DNA from: Candidatus Tenebribacter davisii
Lineage (GTDB): Bacteria; Cloacimonadota; Cloacimonadia; Cloacimonadales; TCS61
Length of the DNA stretch: 52,844 nt
Direction of reading: 5' to 3'
Assembly: GCA_030765535.1 (NCBI GenBank)
Contig: JAVCCH010000176.1
Span: 1 to 52,844 of the forward strand
Part shown: piece after piece, positions 1 to 7,816 of the stretch
Numbering within the stretch: position 1 is the stretch's first letter
Layout of the letters: each line of letters opens with the position of its first letter
Made by a program: the position numbers and the translations under genes
The notes under the pieces: generated by a model
Told to the model about the DNA's origin: nothing
Seen by the model: the letters and a program-made list of their open reading frames with translations, nothing else
Database searches by the model: none

Positions 1-384
1 ACTCTTACAAGCTTTTGTAGATAATATAATATTATTATTTGTAAGAAAGCATAACTTGTGAGTATAGTCTTCATCTCTATCTATAGGATCATTACGCAAG
101 GTAGTACCAACTCTCAGAATTTTCTTAATTGGGTCAATTAATTGCATCAAATTCCAGGTAGTTGAAGATTTCTTTGCCTGATAAGCATCTATGCTGGATA
201 CTAAGTCGTCTTCGTTCAAATAACAAAACAGAATATCATCGTAATTTTCTATGCAAATGAAATATCGACTGTTTTCCAATTCACTAAAATTACTAAATAA
301 GAGGTATAAAGCACAATGCTTTTGAAACTCAATTCCAATTGAATTATGAACTCCAGCATTAACTGTTTTATCAATTTTATTCAT
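1..384 (-). CDS. Partial nuclease-like protein, Cap4/DUF4297-like N-terminus (runs off left edge)
   Basis: An open frame starts at ATG 384-382 and stays open for 128 codons to base 1, so the C-terminal part is missing. Residues 12-24 read GVHNSIGIEFQKH. The stretch IENYDDIL near residue 47 is followed by YQAKKS near residue 68, giving the E...D-D...QxK spacing of a PD-(D/E)xK nuclease core. The opening G-I-E-F-Q and the acidic-then-QxK order resemble the DUF4297 domain of the CBASS effector Cap4 and related dsDNA nucleases. The family call is inference from motif spacing. Whether a SAVED sensor or an ATPase follows cannot be seen. The gene is the last of a run of minus-strand accessory genes and lies about 300 bp from its nearest neighbour. 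Confidence 0.5.
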   Translation of the reverse strand, partial: MNKIDKTVNAGVHNSIGIEFQKHCALYLLFSNFSELENSRYFICIENYDDILFCYLNEDDLVSSIDAYQAKKSSTTWNLMQLIDPIKKILRVGTTLRNDPIDRDEDYTHKLCFLTNNNIILSTKACKS

Positions 385-682
385 AGTTTGTTTAAAAATT
401 ATATTTCAACCTTTTCATATTATAATTGCGAATAATAGATTATACAAACCACTTCCCGTTTTTATCCTCAACAGCATAATTAACTGTCATTGAGAATTCA
501 TTAAATATCATTATCTCAACATAAGCATCATCACTTTTTTAATAGTTCTCTATATAAGAAAAAAATATCTTGAAATACATAAACTAAAAGGTACAATTAA
601 AATATTTTCGTCAAGACAATAATTATTTAACGGAAGAAAATTAATTGAATGAGATTTGCAAGCTATCTGAGCTGAATGGTTT
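385..682. other. AT-rich intergenic stretch, no gene seen
   Basis: About 300 bases between the truncated nuclease-like gene and the frameshifted gene at 683-1043. It is very AT-rich. I see no convincing reading frame, hairpin terminator or RNA gene. It presumably holds the promoter of the nuclease-like gene. Confidence 0.4.
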
Positions 683-1043
683 TTACATGTACATTACACT
701 TTCTACCATAATGCTACAACCTCTATGTAAGTCTAAACCTGGATTAGTATATTCAACATTTATTATTACATCTCGAGAATTTTGATTTGGATCCAGCATT
801 ATATTTGAATAAACTTTACCCACCACTATCAAACTGCAATAAATAATCTTTGGTACAACTAAAAGATGCAGTAGGCATTGCTCGAGCAGCAAATCTTACT
901 TTATTTTCATCTTCCAAATCCTGCCTGACAGATATATCCTTCCAAGAAAGACCTCTGTCTTTGATACTCAATTTGATAAGTCTTTCCCAATATCCCTTTT
1001 CTTCTTGAGTAAATGCCCTAATTTTATTATCATTTGTTTTCAT
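683..1043 (-). pseudogene. Small hypothetical protein split by a one-base frameshift
   Basis: The frame from ATG 1043 reads 75 codons and stops at TAA just after FDSGG (around 816-820). The next frame continues at once with KVYSNIMLDPNQNS and runs to a stop at 683. Removing one G from the GGG at about 821-823 gives an uninterrupted protein of about 119 residues that joins as FDSGG-KVYSN. The N-terminal half is charged (TQEEKGYWERLIKLSI) and the C-terminal half is beta-like. I do not recognise the family. The ATG lies 12 bases after the stop of the gene at 1055-1738, so the two are probably co-transcribed. The frameshift may be real decay or an assembly error in a short homopolymer. Confidence 0.5.
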
Positions 1044-1054
1044 TATATATCTCC

Positions 1055-1738
1055 TTAACCTATTCTGTTTGTATGCCTTTCAACACATGCCCGTAATTCT
1101 TTAACTCCACCCTTGCACTTGGTTACTGCACACTTGTATTCGTTCTTTACAGCATTGATATACAAACCATATTTAGTCTTAGGGCAACGAGCACGCCAGA
1201 TATTTTCATATTTGCCGGTTGGTTGAGGGTCTAAACCTAATTCACGGGCAACTTTTACTATCTCAGTTTCATTTAACACAGCTTTATTTTTGATAATGTC
1301 TCTCTCACGATTAAGCTGGTCTTTTAATTTGTCGAATTCAGTTCTTTTTACAATACCACCAATCACAATTTGTTTAACATTTTCATACCCATAATAGGCA
1401 CGGAATAAATGCTCCAACATCATTAAACAAGATATAAACTCACCGAAGTCTTTGTTGAATGAATAGGCAATACCACTTTGAAGTCTTTTAATTTCATTAA
1501 ACTCATTAATTGAGATGTCTCCTCTTTCTAATTGTTTAAGTATTGTATGACTAAAAAAACCTCCAGACCTCCAAAGCTGATAATGTGTTTTTGAACTTAC
1601 AAGAAATGTTACTTCATAGATACAATCAGCTATTAAATCCAATTTGTAAGCACAAACAAGTTTTGCTCCATTTGGAATATCTGCTTTCGAATCAGATTTT
1701 TTTAACCACGGGTCATTAATAATTGTAGTAATTGTCAT
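1055..1738 (-). CDS. Hypothetical protein with C-terminal primase-type zinc-finger-like segment
   Basis: 227 aa with no signal peptide. The first ~150 residues are unrecognised. Residues about 155-215 resemble the CHC2 zinc finger of DnaG-type primases: a helix leading into ELGLDPQPTGKYENIW, then ARCPKTKYG, a short beta stretch, and YKCAVTKCKGG. Cysteines 185, 203 and 208 are visible, but the usual His of Cys-x2-His is absent, so metal binding may be weak or differently built. Such fingers occur in phage and plasmid proteins that touch nucleic acid, which suits this accessory region. The gene ends 12 bases before the next reading frame, suggesting an operon. The zinc-finger reading is inference; the product is otherwise unknown. 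Confidence 0.5.
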   Translation of the reverse strand: MTITTIINDPWLKKSDSKADIPNGAKLVCAYKLDLIADCIYEVTFLVSSKTHYQLWRSGGFFSHTILKQLERGDISINEFNEIKRLQSGIAYSFNKDFGEFISCLMMLEHLFRAYYGYENVKQIVIGGIVKRTEFDKLKDQLNRERDIIKNKAVLNETEIVKVARELGLDPQPTGKYENIWRARCPKTKYGLYINAVKNEYKCAVTKCKGGVKELRACVERHTNRIG

Positions 1739-2202
1739 TATTTCTCCTTTTTAGCATTTATTTTTAGTCAGTTGCAATACAGAACAAATCCTGACTTATA
1801 CTATATAATAAAAAAGCCTCGCTAAAGAGCAAGGTATCTCAACTTTTTAGCTACTTCTTTATAGTCGCTGCAATATGTCCAAATCACGACTATGCCAAAA
1901 ATTATTTATTAAAATTTATCTGTCAAGGGAGAATAAATGACATACTTTGAAATTTTAATATAATAACCTTCTACTTGTATTAAAGGAATTCACATTACAT
2001 ATATTTGTATTATTAGAGATGAATAATTAAAAGTAGTAGTTTTACACTAATAAATACTTATCGGCTGTTACAGAGCTTTTAAATTGAGCTTAACGGTTGT
2101 TTTGAACAGAATAAAGGTAGCACACAAGATTGGGAAGGACACACACTTTGTTTTAGTATTATGTTCGCACAGAACTAATGAAAAAAATCAATTATAATCG
2201 GA
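1739..2202. other. Intergenic region with one terminator
   Basis: This gap of about 460 bases holds the hairpin terminator at 1809-1834. The remainder is AT-rich with only short accidental frames on either strand. The promoter of the 1055-1738 gene should lie between the terminator and base 1739. Confidence 0.4.
1809..1834 (-). terminator. Rho-independent terminator (minus strand)
   Basis: Read on the minus strand, CCTTGCT pairs with AGCGAGG (7 bp with one G-T wobble) around a short CTTT-like loop, followed by CTTTTTTATT. It would end transcripts coming from the gene at 2203-2916 and insulate the gene at 1055-1738. Confidence 0.6.
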
Positions 2203-2916
2203 TTATTTCTCTCGTTCGATTAAAACATTAATCATTCCATAGACATTATTTGCAAGCTCCAAAACTTCATTATATTTATCAGATCCCTTCGAAACCGATT
2301 TTTCCAAAAGGTTAATGCCCACATATGGTTTATCAATATCGTTAATGAATATTTTAATACTTATTTCATTAATTTTCGAACCTGCTACTGAGCCGGTAAT
2401 TGCTCCTACAACTGCACCAGCGCCACCAAACATTATTCCACCAATTGCAGCCAATCCGAGAATATTTTTATTCGAAGAGGTTGATAATAGTCCTTTCCCA
2501 TTTTCTATAATCTCTAAACTCAATATATCTCTCACAAATATGAGATGATAATCTACTTTTTTAGTTTTATCATTGTATCCACCTATAATTACTTTTCTAT
2601 TTGTCTCATCAAATCCAATAAATAGATTTTTAACAGAAATATATGTTACTTTACTTAATTCAAGAATGGATTTATCTTCTAAAACTTTGGCTACTGAATC
2701 TAAGATTTCTTGTTCTTTCAAAATTTCTAATTTCCCACCTTCAATTGTACTTCTAAATACTTCAAATATGAACCAAATTAAAGAAGGTATAGAAAAGAGA
2801 AAGACATAAGCCCCCAAAAAAATACCAGGCACGTCTACAGTAAAAATTGATTCTAAATTTAGAACAATAATAAAATTGATTGCACCTACACCTAAAGCAA
2901 GATATAATCTTTTCAA
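2203..2916 (-). CDS. Membrane protein with glycine-rich segment, function unknown
   Basis: 237 aa. The start is TTG at 2916-2914, supported by AGGAG seven bases upstream. Two hydrophobic segments (about residues 5-22 and 30-52) suggest a membrane anchor. A soluble part (about 60-150) with alternating hydrophobic strands follows. Next comes a glycine-rich segment at about 152-180, IGGIMFGGAGAVVGA then ITGSVAGS, which looks like a glycine zipper able to insert in a membrane. The last ~50 residues are soluble. The layout recalls small phage- or plasmid-borne membrane proteins, but I cannot name a family. It lies 72 bases downstream of the 467-aa gene on the same strand and may share its transcript. 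Confidence 0.55.
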   Translation of the reverse strand: MKRLYLALGVGAINFIIVLNLESIFTVDVPGIFLGAYVFLFSIPSLIWFIFEVFRSTIEGGKLEILKEQEILDSVAKVLEDKSILELSKVTYISVKNLFIGFDETNRKVIIGGYNDKTKKVDYHLIFVRDILSLEIIENGKGLLSTSSNKNILGLAAIGGIMFGGAGAVVGAITGSVAGSKINEISIKIFINDIDKPYVGINLLEKSVSKGSDKYNEVLELANNVYGMINVLIEREK

Positions 2917-2988
2917 ATTCCACTCCTATTTAATAATAACTAATTAATTATGCATCATAAATTAACAAATTCAGATAATCTAGAATAA

Positions 2989-4392
2989 TTAAAAACCACT
3001 TTTTGTGTTAAAATAATCATCAACTCTCTCTATAAAATCGGTGAAATCTTTTGAGTAATTTTCTAACTCTGTTCCTAATTGTCTGAGTTTGTGATACACT
3101 TTACTCACTTCGTAAAATTTATTAATAACTTCATAATATTGTGGATATCGTTCAGAAAAAAATAATTCAATGTCTACCTTCCCATCACTTGAATTGTCAT
3201 CATTTTTGGGGTTTACAATTTTATTTATACGATTTTTAAACCTTGTATAAAGATTATATTTTCTATATAAAATATTATACTCAGGTTCAAACTGTATTAT
3301 TTCATTTGAATTATCTTTGATTTCAATTTTTATAATACTTAATTCTTTCTTTAAGATAGGCTGTATTATACGATTTAGTTTTTCAATTCTTGAAATAAAA
3401 TCTTCAATAATAATTATACCCTTAAAATTCAATATACTATCTATAAATATTAAAGCTCCTGAAATTTTTTCCCCTCTATATTTTATTAATTTTCTTTTAT
3501 CATTAAACTCGTATTCTTTGAAAGTGCCATTGTACTGTTTGAAAGAGAAGATATGATTTTCGACTATAAATTCAAGACCTTTCACCATATCCTTACATTC
3601 GTTAAAAATATATTTTTCAATAAATTTTCTTTCGTCTAATTGATAAAGGTTTATAGCGTCTACTCCATAGTTCATGGCATCAAGCCAACTTTCATTATGT
3701 AAAAAATGTTTCATTGAATAACGTATTATATCTTCAATCTGAGCAAGTGGATAGAAAATCCAATCTGAAAAGGGTACGATATCAATATTATTGAATGTTA
3801 ATTTAGAGTAGAAGTAACTTGAGTGTCCATATCCAAAATTAGTTAGAAACTGTAGTATGAATCCGTTCCCTAATACAAATTCAGGATTTGACCACCCAAC
3901 TTTTCTATGAGAATATGCTTTGATTGCTACATCTTTATTACATTTTTCATATGTGGTTTGCAACGCATAAGGTAAATCTCTTCTTTCAAACATATTTAGT
4001 AATGTATCTTTTTTTTCTTGAATGATTATATTGATATCATCTTCAGAAACTTCTTCTAGAGTTTCTTCTAAATTTTCTTCTATATTAAAAAAAGTTTCAA
4101 AGTTCAGATCTGAAGATTCAATGCCTTGATAAGCTTTATGAAGATATTCACAATAATCAATATTAGATAATATTTTTGGAAGTTCTTCTTTTTGAATAAT
4201 AAAATCTTTAATTTCATTTAATGTTGATTCCTTTTTTTTGCAAAGACAATATAATTCATCTAATTCGATACGAATAGGATTAATTATTGGTTCGTATGAA
4301 ATAAATGCTGTCTTGTTTGAAAAGTTTATTTTTAATACTACTACATGTGATTCATTAATTAATATATTATGAATATTTCGATCTGTAGGCAC
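2989..4392 (-). CDS. Hypothetical protein, 467 aa
   Basis: The start is GTG at 4392-4390 with AGGAG eight bases upstream. There is no signal peptide or membrane segment. Residues about 105-125 are very acidic (EENLEETLEEVSEDD). The central part holds an aromatic, glycine-containing stretch (GNGFILQFLTNFGYGHSS, about 175-192), and the C-terminal ~70 residues look helical or coiled coil (YEVSKVYHKLRQLGTELE). I recognise no catalytic motif. Very low GC and position in the tRNA-flanked accessory region suggest acquired DNA. Its length and acidic, helical build would fit a phage- or defence-related cytoplasmic protein, but that is only context. Confidence 0.5.
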   Translation of the reverse strand: MPTDRNIHNILINESHVVVLKINFSNKTAFISYEPIINPIRIELDELYCLCKKKESTLNEIKDFIIQKEELPKILSNIDYCEYLHKAYQGIESSDLNFETFFNIEENLEETLEEVSEDDINIIIQEKKDTLLNMFERRDLPYALQTTYEKCNKDVAIKAYSHRKVGWSNPEFVLGNGFILQFLTNFGYGHSSYFYSKLTFNNIDIVPFSDWIFYPLAQIEDIIRYSMKHFLHNESWLDAMNYGVDAINLYQLDERKFIEKYIFNECKDMVKGLEFIVENHIFSFKQYNGTFKEYEFNDKRKLIKYRGEKISGALIFIDSILNFKGIIIIEDFISRIEKLNRIIQPILKKELSIIKIEIKDNSNEIIQFEPEYNILYRKYNLYTRFKNRINKIVNPKNDDNSSDGKVDIELFFSERYPQYYEVINKFYEVSKVYHKLRQLGTELENYSKDFTDFIERVDDYFNTKSGF

Positions 4393-4980
4393 TATTAATA
4401 CTCCTAATTTAATAAATTATTCATGTCTTTGAGTGCTTTTTAACCATCTCTTGGTAGTATCCACACAATATAACAATATTCTTTTATTATCAAGTTAACC
4501 AACAATGCAAAATGAACATTAGATAAATTGAATAATATAATTTGTATGTCAAGAATAATAGTATTTGATAGTGTGTAATAAAATAGTCATATTCACATTG
4601 ATTCTATGGGTGTGTATAAGGACGGGGAAACATAAAATGTGGTATGATACTCTAATAGCTATTCAAGATATGAAGTGAAGGCATCCAACCAGAGTGTATA
4701 TCTCAGGATATCTACATTGAACTGTCTGCACCATCTTTGCAAGATTCTTCTATTTAATCCTAAGAGTCTTGATGTTACATGGAGTGGATTGTTATATAGT
4801 TTATATAAGCAAATTTACATGCTACATAAAGTTGCTATTAGGAAGAAACAAAAAGTCGTAAAGTTATTGACAAGTAAATAGAAAATAATAAATTTCAAAT
4901 ATAAATTTATAAAAAATAGAAATACAAATTTATCATAAAGTAAGAAAGGTTTTAACAAAAATTTCAAATATGGAGGGAAA
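4393..4980. other. Intergenic region with a degraded coding remnant
   Basis: The 588 bases between the divergent 467-aa gene and the CsgG-like cassette hold a likely transposase-like remnant on the minus strand (4659-4822) and two copies of a short repeat (around 4589-4603 and 4694-4722) that recurs beyond the cassette at 7407-7437. Promoters for both divergent units must lie here; I could not pick one with confidence. Confidence 0.4.
4659..4822 (-). pseudogene. Possible transposase/HTH-protein remnant
   Basis: On the minus strand a frame of about 54 codons, without a proper start, ends at TAG 4661-4659. It reads SRLLGLNRRILQRWCRQF and then NVDILRYTLWLDAF. The Arg/Trp-rich helix-turn-helix character is typical of the DNA-binding part of transposases. 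The NVDI-RY part recurs in degraded form at 7407-7437 and, shorter, at 4589-4603, so these are probably relics of one repeated element. The plus-strand frame over the same bases is its antisense shadow. The family cannot be named from so short a piece. Confidence 0.35.
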
Positions 4981-5925
4981 ATGAAGAGTTCATTCTTGAG
5001 TATTATTATTGTTGTTTTAATAGGTGGATGTGCTACAATACAACAGCCTATTGTTAAAAAATTGCCGAGTGAATCTCCTGATGTAAGTAAAACAATTGAA
5101 ATGGAACAGGAACATTCATTAAAACGGAAAATATCTATCGCACGATTTTCTAACGAAACAGCATATGGGCAAGGCAATTTATTCAATACTAATAATAAAA
5201 TCGGTAAACAAGCTATGGATATATTAAGTACAAAACTAACCCAAACAGGCAAGTTCTTATTATTTGAAAGACCTGACATTGAGAAGATCACTAATGAATC
5301 GAAAGAAGAAATGAAGGAATTCAAGCTAGTATCAGACTATTTAATTGTAGGCTCTGTTTCAGAATTTGGAAGAAAGAATACCAGTAAAGTTGGAGTATTC
5401 TCAAGAACAAAAAAACAAACCGCTAATGCAAAAGTCAATGTTAGGTTGATTAATATTAAGACTGGGCAAGTAATTTATGCTGAAGAGGGAAGTGGGGAGG
5501 CATTTTCAGAAACAGGTACAGTATTAGGGGCTGGGTCTAAAGCTGGATATGATAGCTCATTAAATGATAAAGCACTTAGTGCTGCAATATCAAAATTAGT
5601 TAGTAACATAGTTGAGAATCTATTAAATGAACCGTGGAGAGCATATATTTTAGAGATTGATAATAAGGATATTATTATTTCAGGAGGAGAATCACAAAAC
5701 ATAAAATCAGGAGATGTTTTTTTAATTAAAAAAAGGGGTAAGATTGTAGAGAATCCTCAAACTGGACTTGAATTGGAATTACCTGGGGAAGAAATTGGAA
5801 GAATAAAAATAAAATCATTCTACGGTAAAACACCAATTGAAGAAATATCTTTTTGTGAATTAATTGAAGGTAATCTTGATGATCAAACAATAAATGAAAT
5901 CTATATTGAAGAAATGGAAGAATAG
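4981..5925 (+). CDS. CsgG/HfaB-family lipoprotein
   Basis: 314 aa. The N-terminus is a lipoprotein signal with lipobox IGGCAT (Cys about residue 17), so the product should be lipid-anchored, probably in the outer membrane. Residues about 45-210 match the CsgG/HfaB fold: KISIARFSNETAYGQG, ILSTKLTQTGKFLLFERPD, SDYLIVGSVSEFG, KVNVRLINIKTGQVIYAE and a final AISKLVSNIVENLL. CsgG forms the curli secretion pore, but many relatives lie beside GNA1162 and DUF4810 lipoproteins with no curli genes, as here. A C-terminal extension of about 100 residues (212-314) is beta-rich and ends acidic. GGAGGG precedes the ATG. It is first of four co-directional lipoprotein genes. No curlin gene is visible, so a curli role is unlikely. 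Confidence 0.8.
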   Translation: MKSSFLSIIIVVLIGGCATIQQPIVKKLPSESPDVSKTIEMEQEHSLKRKISIARFSNETAYGQGNLFNTNNKIGKQAMDILSTKLTQTGKFLLFERPDIEKITNESKEEMKEFKLVSDYLIVGSVSEFGRKNTSKVGVFSRTKKQTANAKVNVRLINIKTGQVIYAEEGSGEAFSETGTVLGAGSKAGYDSSLNDKALSAAISKLVSNIVENLLNEPWRAYILEIDNKDIIISGGESQNIKSGDVFLIKKRGKIVENPQTGLELELPGEEIGRIKIKSFYGKTPIEEISFCELIEGNLDDQTINEIYIEEMEE

Positions 5926-5934
5926 GAGGTTTTA

Positions 5935-6237
5935 ATGAAATATACTTCAATACTTTTTGTGATATTAGTTTTCAGTCTATTAACTGGTTGCGCATATAAT
6001 GCAGGGATCATCCAAAAAGAAGACATCTCATATATAAAATTAACAGGAAATTTAGTTGAAATTTCATTACAAATTGATGATAATGAAATAATCCCATTAA
6101 TCGAACCAACTGATAATACTGTATATGAAATCGATCCTGGACTACATCTGATTAGAGTGTATAGGAACGGTGAAATGATTGTTAAAAGAAATCTATTTTT
6201 TGATGGCAATATAACTAAAGAGGTGAATGTAAAATGA
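5935..6237 (+). CDS. Small lipoprotein in the CsgG-GNA1162 cassette
   Basis: 100 aa. The signal has lipobox LTGCAY near residue 19. The mature part is about 80 residues, beta-rich, ending in a segment (EIDPGLHLIRVYRNGEMIVK) that resembles a PEGA-like surface-layer repeat, in which a Gly-x-His turn is followed by strand pairs. It starts 9 bases after the CsgG-like gene behind AGGAGG, and its end overlaps the next start (ATGA-type junction at 6234-6237), so it is translationally coupled. I know of no named family. As an extra member of an otherwise recognisable three-gene cassette, it may be an accessory subunit. Confidence 0.6.
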   Translation: MKYTSILFVILVFSLLTGCAYNAGIIQKEDISYIKLTGNLVEISLQIDDNEIIPLIEPTDNTVYEIDPGLHLIRVYRNGEMIVKRNLFFDGNITKEVNVK

Positions 6238-6590
6238 AAATTAAACTTATTGTTATTCTTATTGTATTAGTATTTACTGGATGCTATCAAACTACTCTAT
6301 ATTATTGGGGAAATTATTCTAACTCCCTATATAATTATAAGAAATTAGAAACCGAAGGAAATCTCAATAAACATATCAAAAGTATAGAAAAAATTATTAA
6401 GCAATCTGATTATCTTAAGAAGAAAGTCCCACCAGGAATTTATTGTGAATATGGTTATTATTCAATGCAAGAAGGAAATTATTCTGAAGCTAAAAAATAT
6501 TTTGATTTAGAGATTAAATTATATCCTGAATCAGAAAAATTTGTGACTGTGCTTGTACAAAGAATTCCTGAAAAAAAGGAGAATGAATAA
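6234..6590 (+). CDS. DUF4810-type lipoprotein
   Basis: 118 aa. Lipobox FTGCYQ puts the lipidated Cys near residue 17. The mature start TTLYYWGNYSNSLYNYKK is the signature of DUF4810 lipoproteins, and a TPR-like helical pair follows (GIYCEYGYYSMQEGNYSEA, then KKYFDLEIKLYPES). This family is typically found between a CsgG-like and a GNA1162-like gene, exactly as here. It overlaps the gene before it by 4 bases and touches the start of the next at 6590. It probably acts as a periplasmic scaffold for an outer-membrane lipoprotein complex; the biochemical role of the family is not established. Confidence 0.75.
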   Translation: MKIKLIVILIVLVFTGCYQTTLYYWGNYSNSLYNYKKLETEGNLNKHIKSIEKIIKQSDYLKKKVPPGIYCEYGYYSMQEGNYSEAKKYFDLEIKLYPESEKFVTVLVQRIPEKKENE

Positions 6591-7258
6591 TGAAAAAAGC
6601 GATTTATATCATTATACCTATTATATTACTAATGTTATCTGGATGTGCAACATTTGAAACTAAAGCAAATACTTACCCGTTAATGTATGCAAAACAACCA
6701 TCCAACGTTCTAATATTACCTCCCGTTAATCTTTCTACTGCGCCAGAAGCTAAAGAATATTTTATGTCAACCCTGACTGAAGCAGCATCTGAAACAGGTT
6801 ATTATTTTCTTCCATTAGAAGTAACAACTCAATTTTTGATTTCAGAGGGATTATATGACACAGAAATAATTCCAGATGATCTTCTTCCACAATTTAAAGA
6901 ATATTTTAATGCTGATGCGGTATTAATCACCCAAATCGTAGAATGGGACAAAGCTTATTTTATTATAGGAGGAAATGTAACTGTAGCATTGGATTTTGCA
7001 TTAAAGTCAACTACTACTGGTGAAGTATTATGGAATTATGCAGGTAAAATTGTATATGACACATCTGGTGGATCTAATCAGGGATTACTCTTTGCTCTTC
7101 TTGAAACTGCAGTTAAAACAGCTGCACAGGATTATGTTCCTATTGCTAAAGGAATAAATAAACAAGTACTTGAAACAATGCCTGTTGGTAAATATCACCC
7201 ACGAAATTATCAAGATCAAGCAGACCAAGTTAAGATATTATCCGAAAATAAGCAATAA
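6590..7258 (+). CDS. GNA1162/DUF799-family lipoprotein
   Basis: 222 aa. Lipobox LSGCAT lies near residue 20. The mature protein has the GNA1162 pattern: YPLMYAKQPSNVLILPPVNLS, then LTEAASETGYYFLPLEVTTQF, a D-x-L-P-x-F-K segment, FNADAVLITQIVEWDK and a C-terminal GEVLWNYAGKIVYDTSGG. The fold is related to TolB N-terminal and CsgG-like domains. Its gene follows the DUF4810 gene directly and is closed by a strong terminator at 7300-7330, so the four lipoprotein genes form one operon. Homologues accompany CsgG-like proteins in proteobacteria, and an envelope-assembly role is usually assumed. Its presence on an accessory region is notable. Confidence 0.8.
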   Translation: MKKAIYIIIPIILLMLSGCATFETKANTYPLMYAKQPSNVLILPPVNLSTAPEAKEYFMSTLTEAASETGYYFLPLEVTTQFLISEGLYDTEIIPDDLLPQFKEYFNADAVLITQIVEWDKAYFIIGGNVTVALDFALKSTTTGEVLWNYAGKIVYDTSGGSNQGLLFALLETAVKTAAQDYVPIAKGINKQVLETMPVGKYHPRNYQDQADQVKILSENKQ

Positions 7259-7299
7259 AGTAATTATTTCAGCTTAGATCAAGATAGTTGTAGTTTATA

Positions 7300-7330
7300 G
7301 ATGGGGAGTTTTGACACTCCCCATCCTTTT
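7300..7330 (+). terminator. Strong rho-independent terminator of the lipoprotein operon
   Basis: GATGGGGAGT pairs perfectly with ACTCCCCATC (10 bp, 6-nt loop) and is followed by CTTTTAAG. It lies about 40 bases after the stop of the GNA1162-like gene. Confidence 0.85.
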
Positions 7331-7406
7331 AAGTGGTGTTAATAACCTCTTAATCTCCAGAAATTACGTTTTCTGATCTTTCTTTCTCTTCAATCATACA
7401 TTCAAG

Positions 7407-7437
7407 GTGGATATCTCGGAATATTCACATTGATTTT
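7407..7437. repeat. Short repeat copy related to 4694-4722 and 4589-4603
   Basis: GTGGATATCTCGGAATATTC and the following CACATTGATT resemble bases 4694-4722 at roughly three of four positions. The 15-mer ATATTCACATTGATT (7423-7437) is identical to 4589-4603. The copies thus bracket the lipoprotein cassette. On the minus strand the copies would encode a shared N-V-N/D-I core, suggesting remnants of one element. Confidence 0.45.
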
Positions 7438-7640
7438 TTTGTTCATTTAAAACCAAAATATATAATAGATGTAGTTTTACATTAAAAAAAGAATGTCATC
7501 GATTATAGAGTCCATAAAAATGAACCAGAAGGCATTTTCAAAGTAAATAAATTTATATATTGAATCCATTCAACACATTTCCTTTTATATGATCTCATTA
7601 TTCATATTTACGAAAAGTTTAAAAAAAAAATTGAGTATTA

Positions 7641-7693
7641 AGCAAATGCTAAGCCTAAGCTAAGCTGGGGCTAAGTTAGGCTAAGCTAAACTA
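7641..7693 (+). repeat. Helically phased repeat array 1 (five 10-11 bp units)
   Basis: The units are AGCAAATGCTA, AGCCTAAGCTA, AGCTGGGGCTA, AGTTAGGCTA and AGCTAAACTA, back to back, with lengths 11, 11, 11, 10 and 10. The consensus is AGC-N4-GCTA. A spacing of about 10.5 bp places each unit on the same face of the helix, as expected for cooperative binding of an initiator or partition protein. Confidence 0.6.
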
Positions 7694-7816
7694 CAATTAG
7701 CGTAAAAAGTAACAAAATAAAGTGTAATTAATAAAATCGGTGTTTTTAAAGAGTGCAAAATTAAGTGATTTTTAATAGTGTGTGAGCCTGGACTATCAAA
7801 GGGCTAACAAATAGTA

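Noticed and set aside
4675-4881. 68-codon plus-strand frame before the CsgG-like gene
   Set aside because: It lies antisense to the better-looking minus-strand transposase-like fragment and has no ribosome-binding site or domain.
4815-5324. 169-codon minus-strand frame over the CsgG-like gene
   Set aside because: Hydrophobic antisense shadow of an AT-rich, clearly coding lipoprotein gene.
4981-7258. Curli secretion locus
   Set aside because: Only CsgG resembles curli machinery; no curlin, nucleator or CsgE/F gene is present, and DUF4810 and GNA1162 neighbours point to the other cassette.
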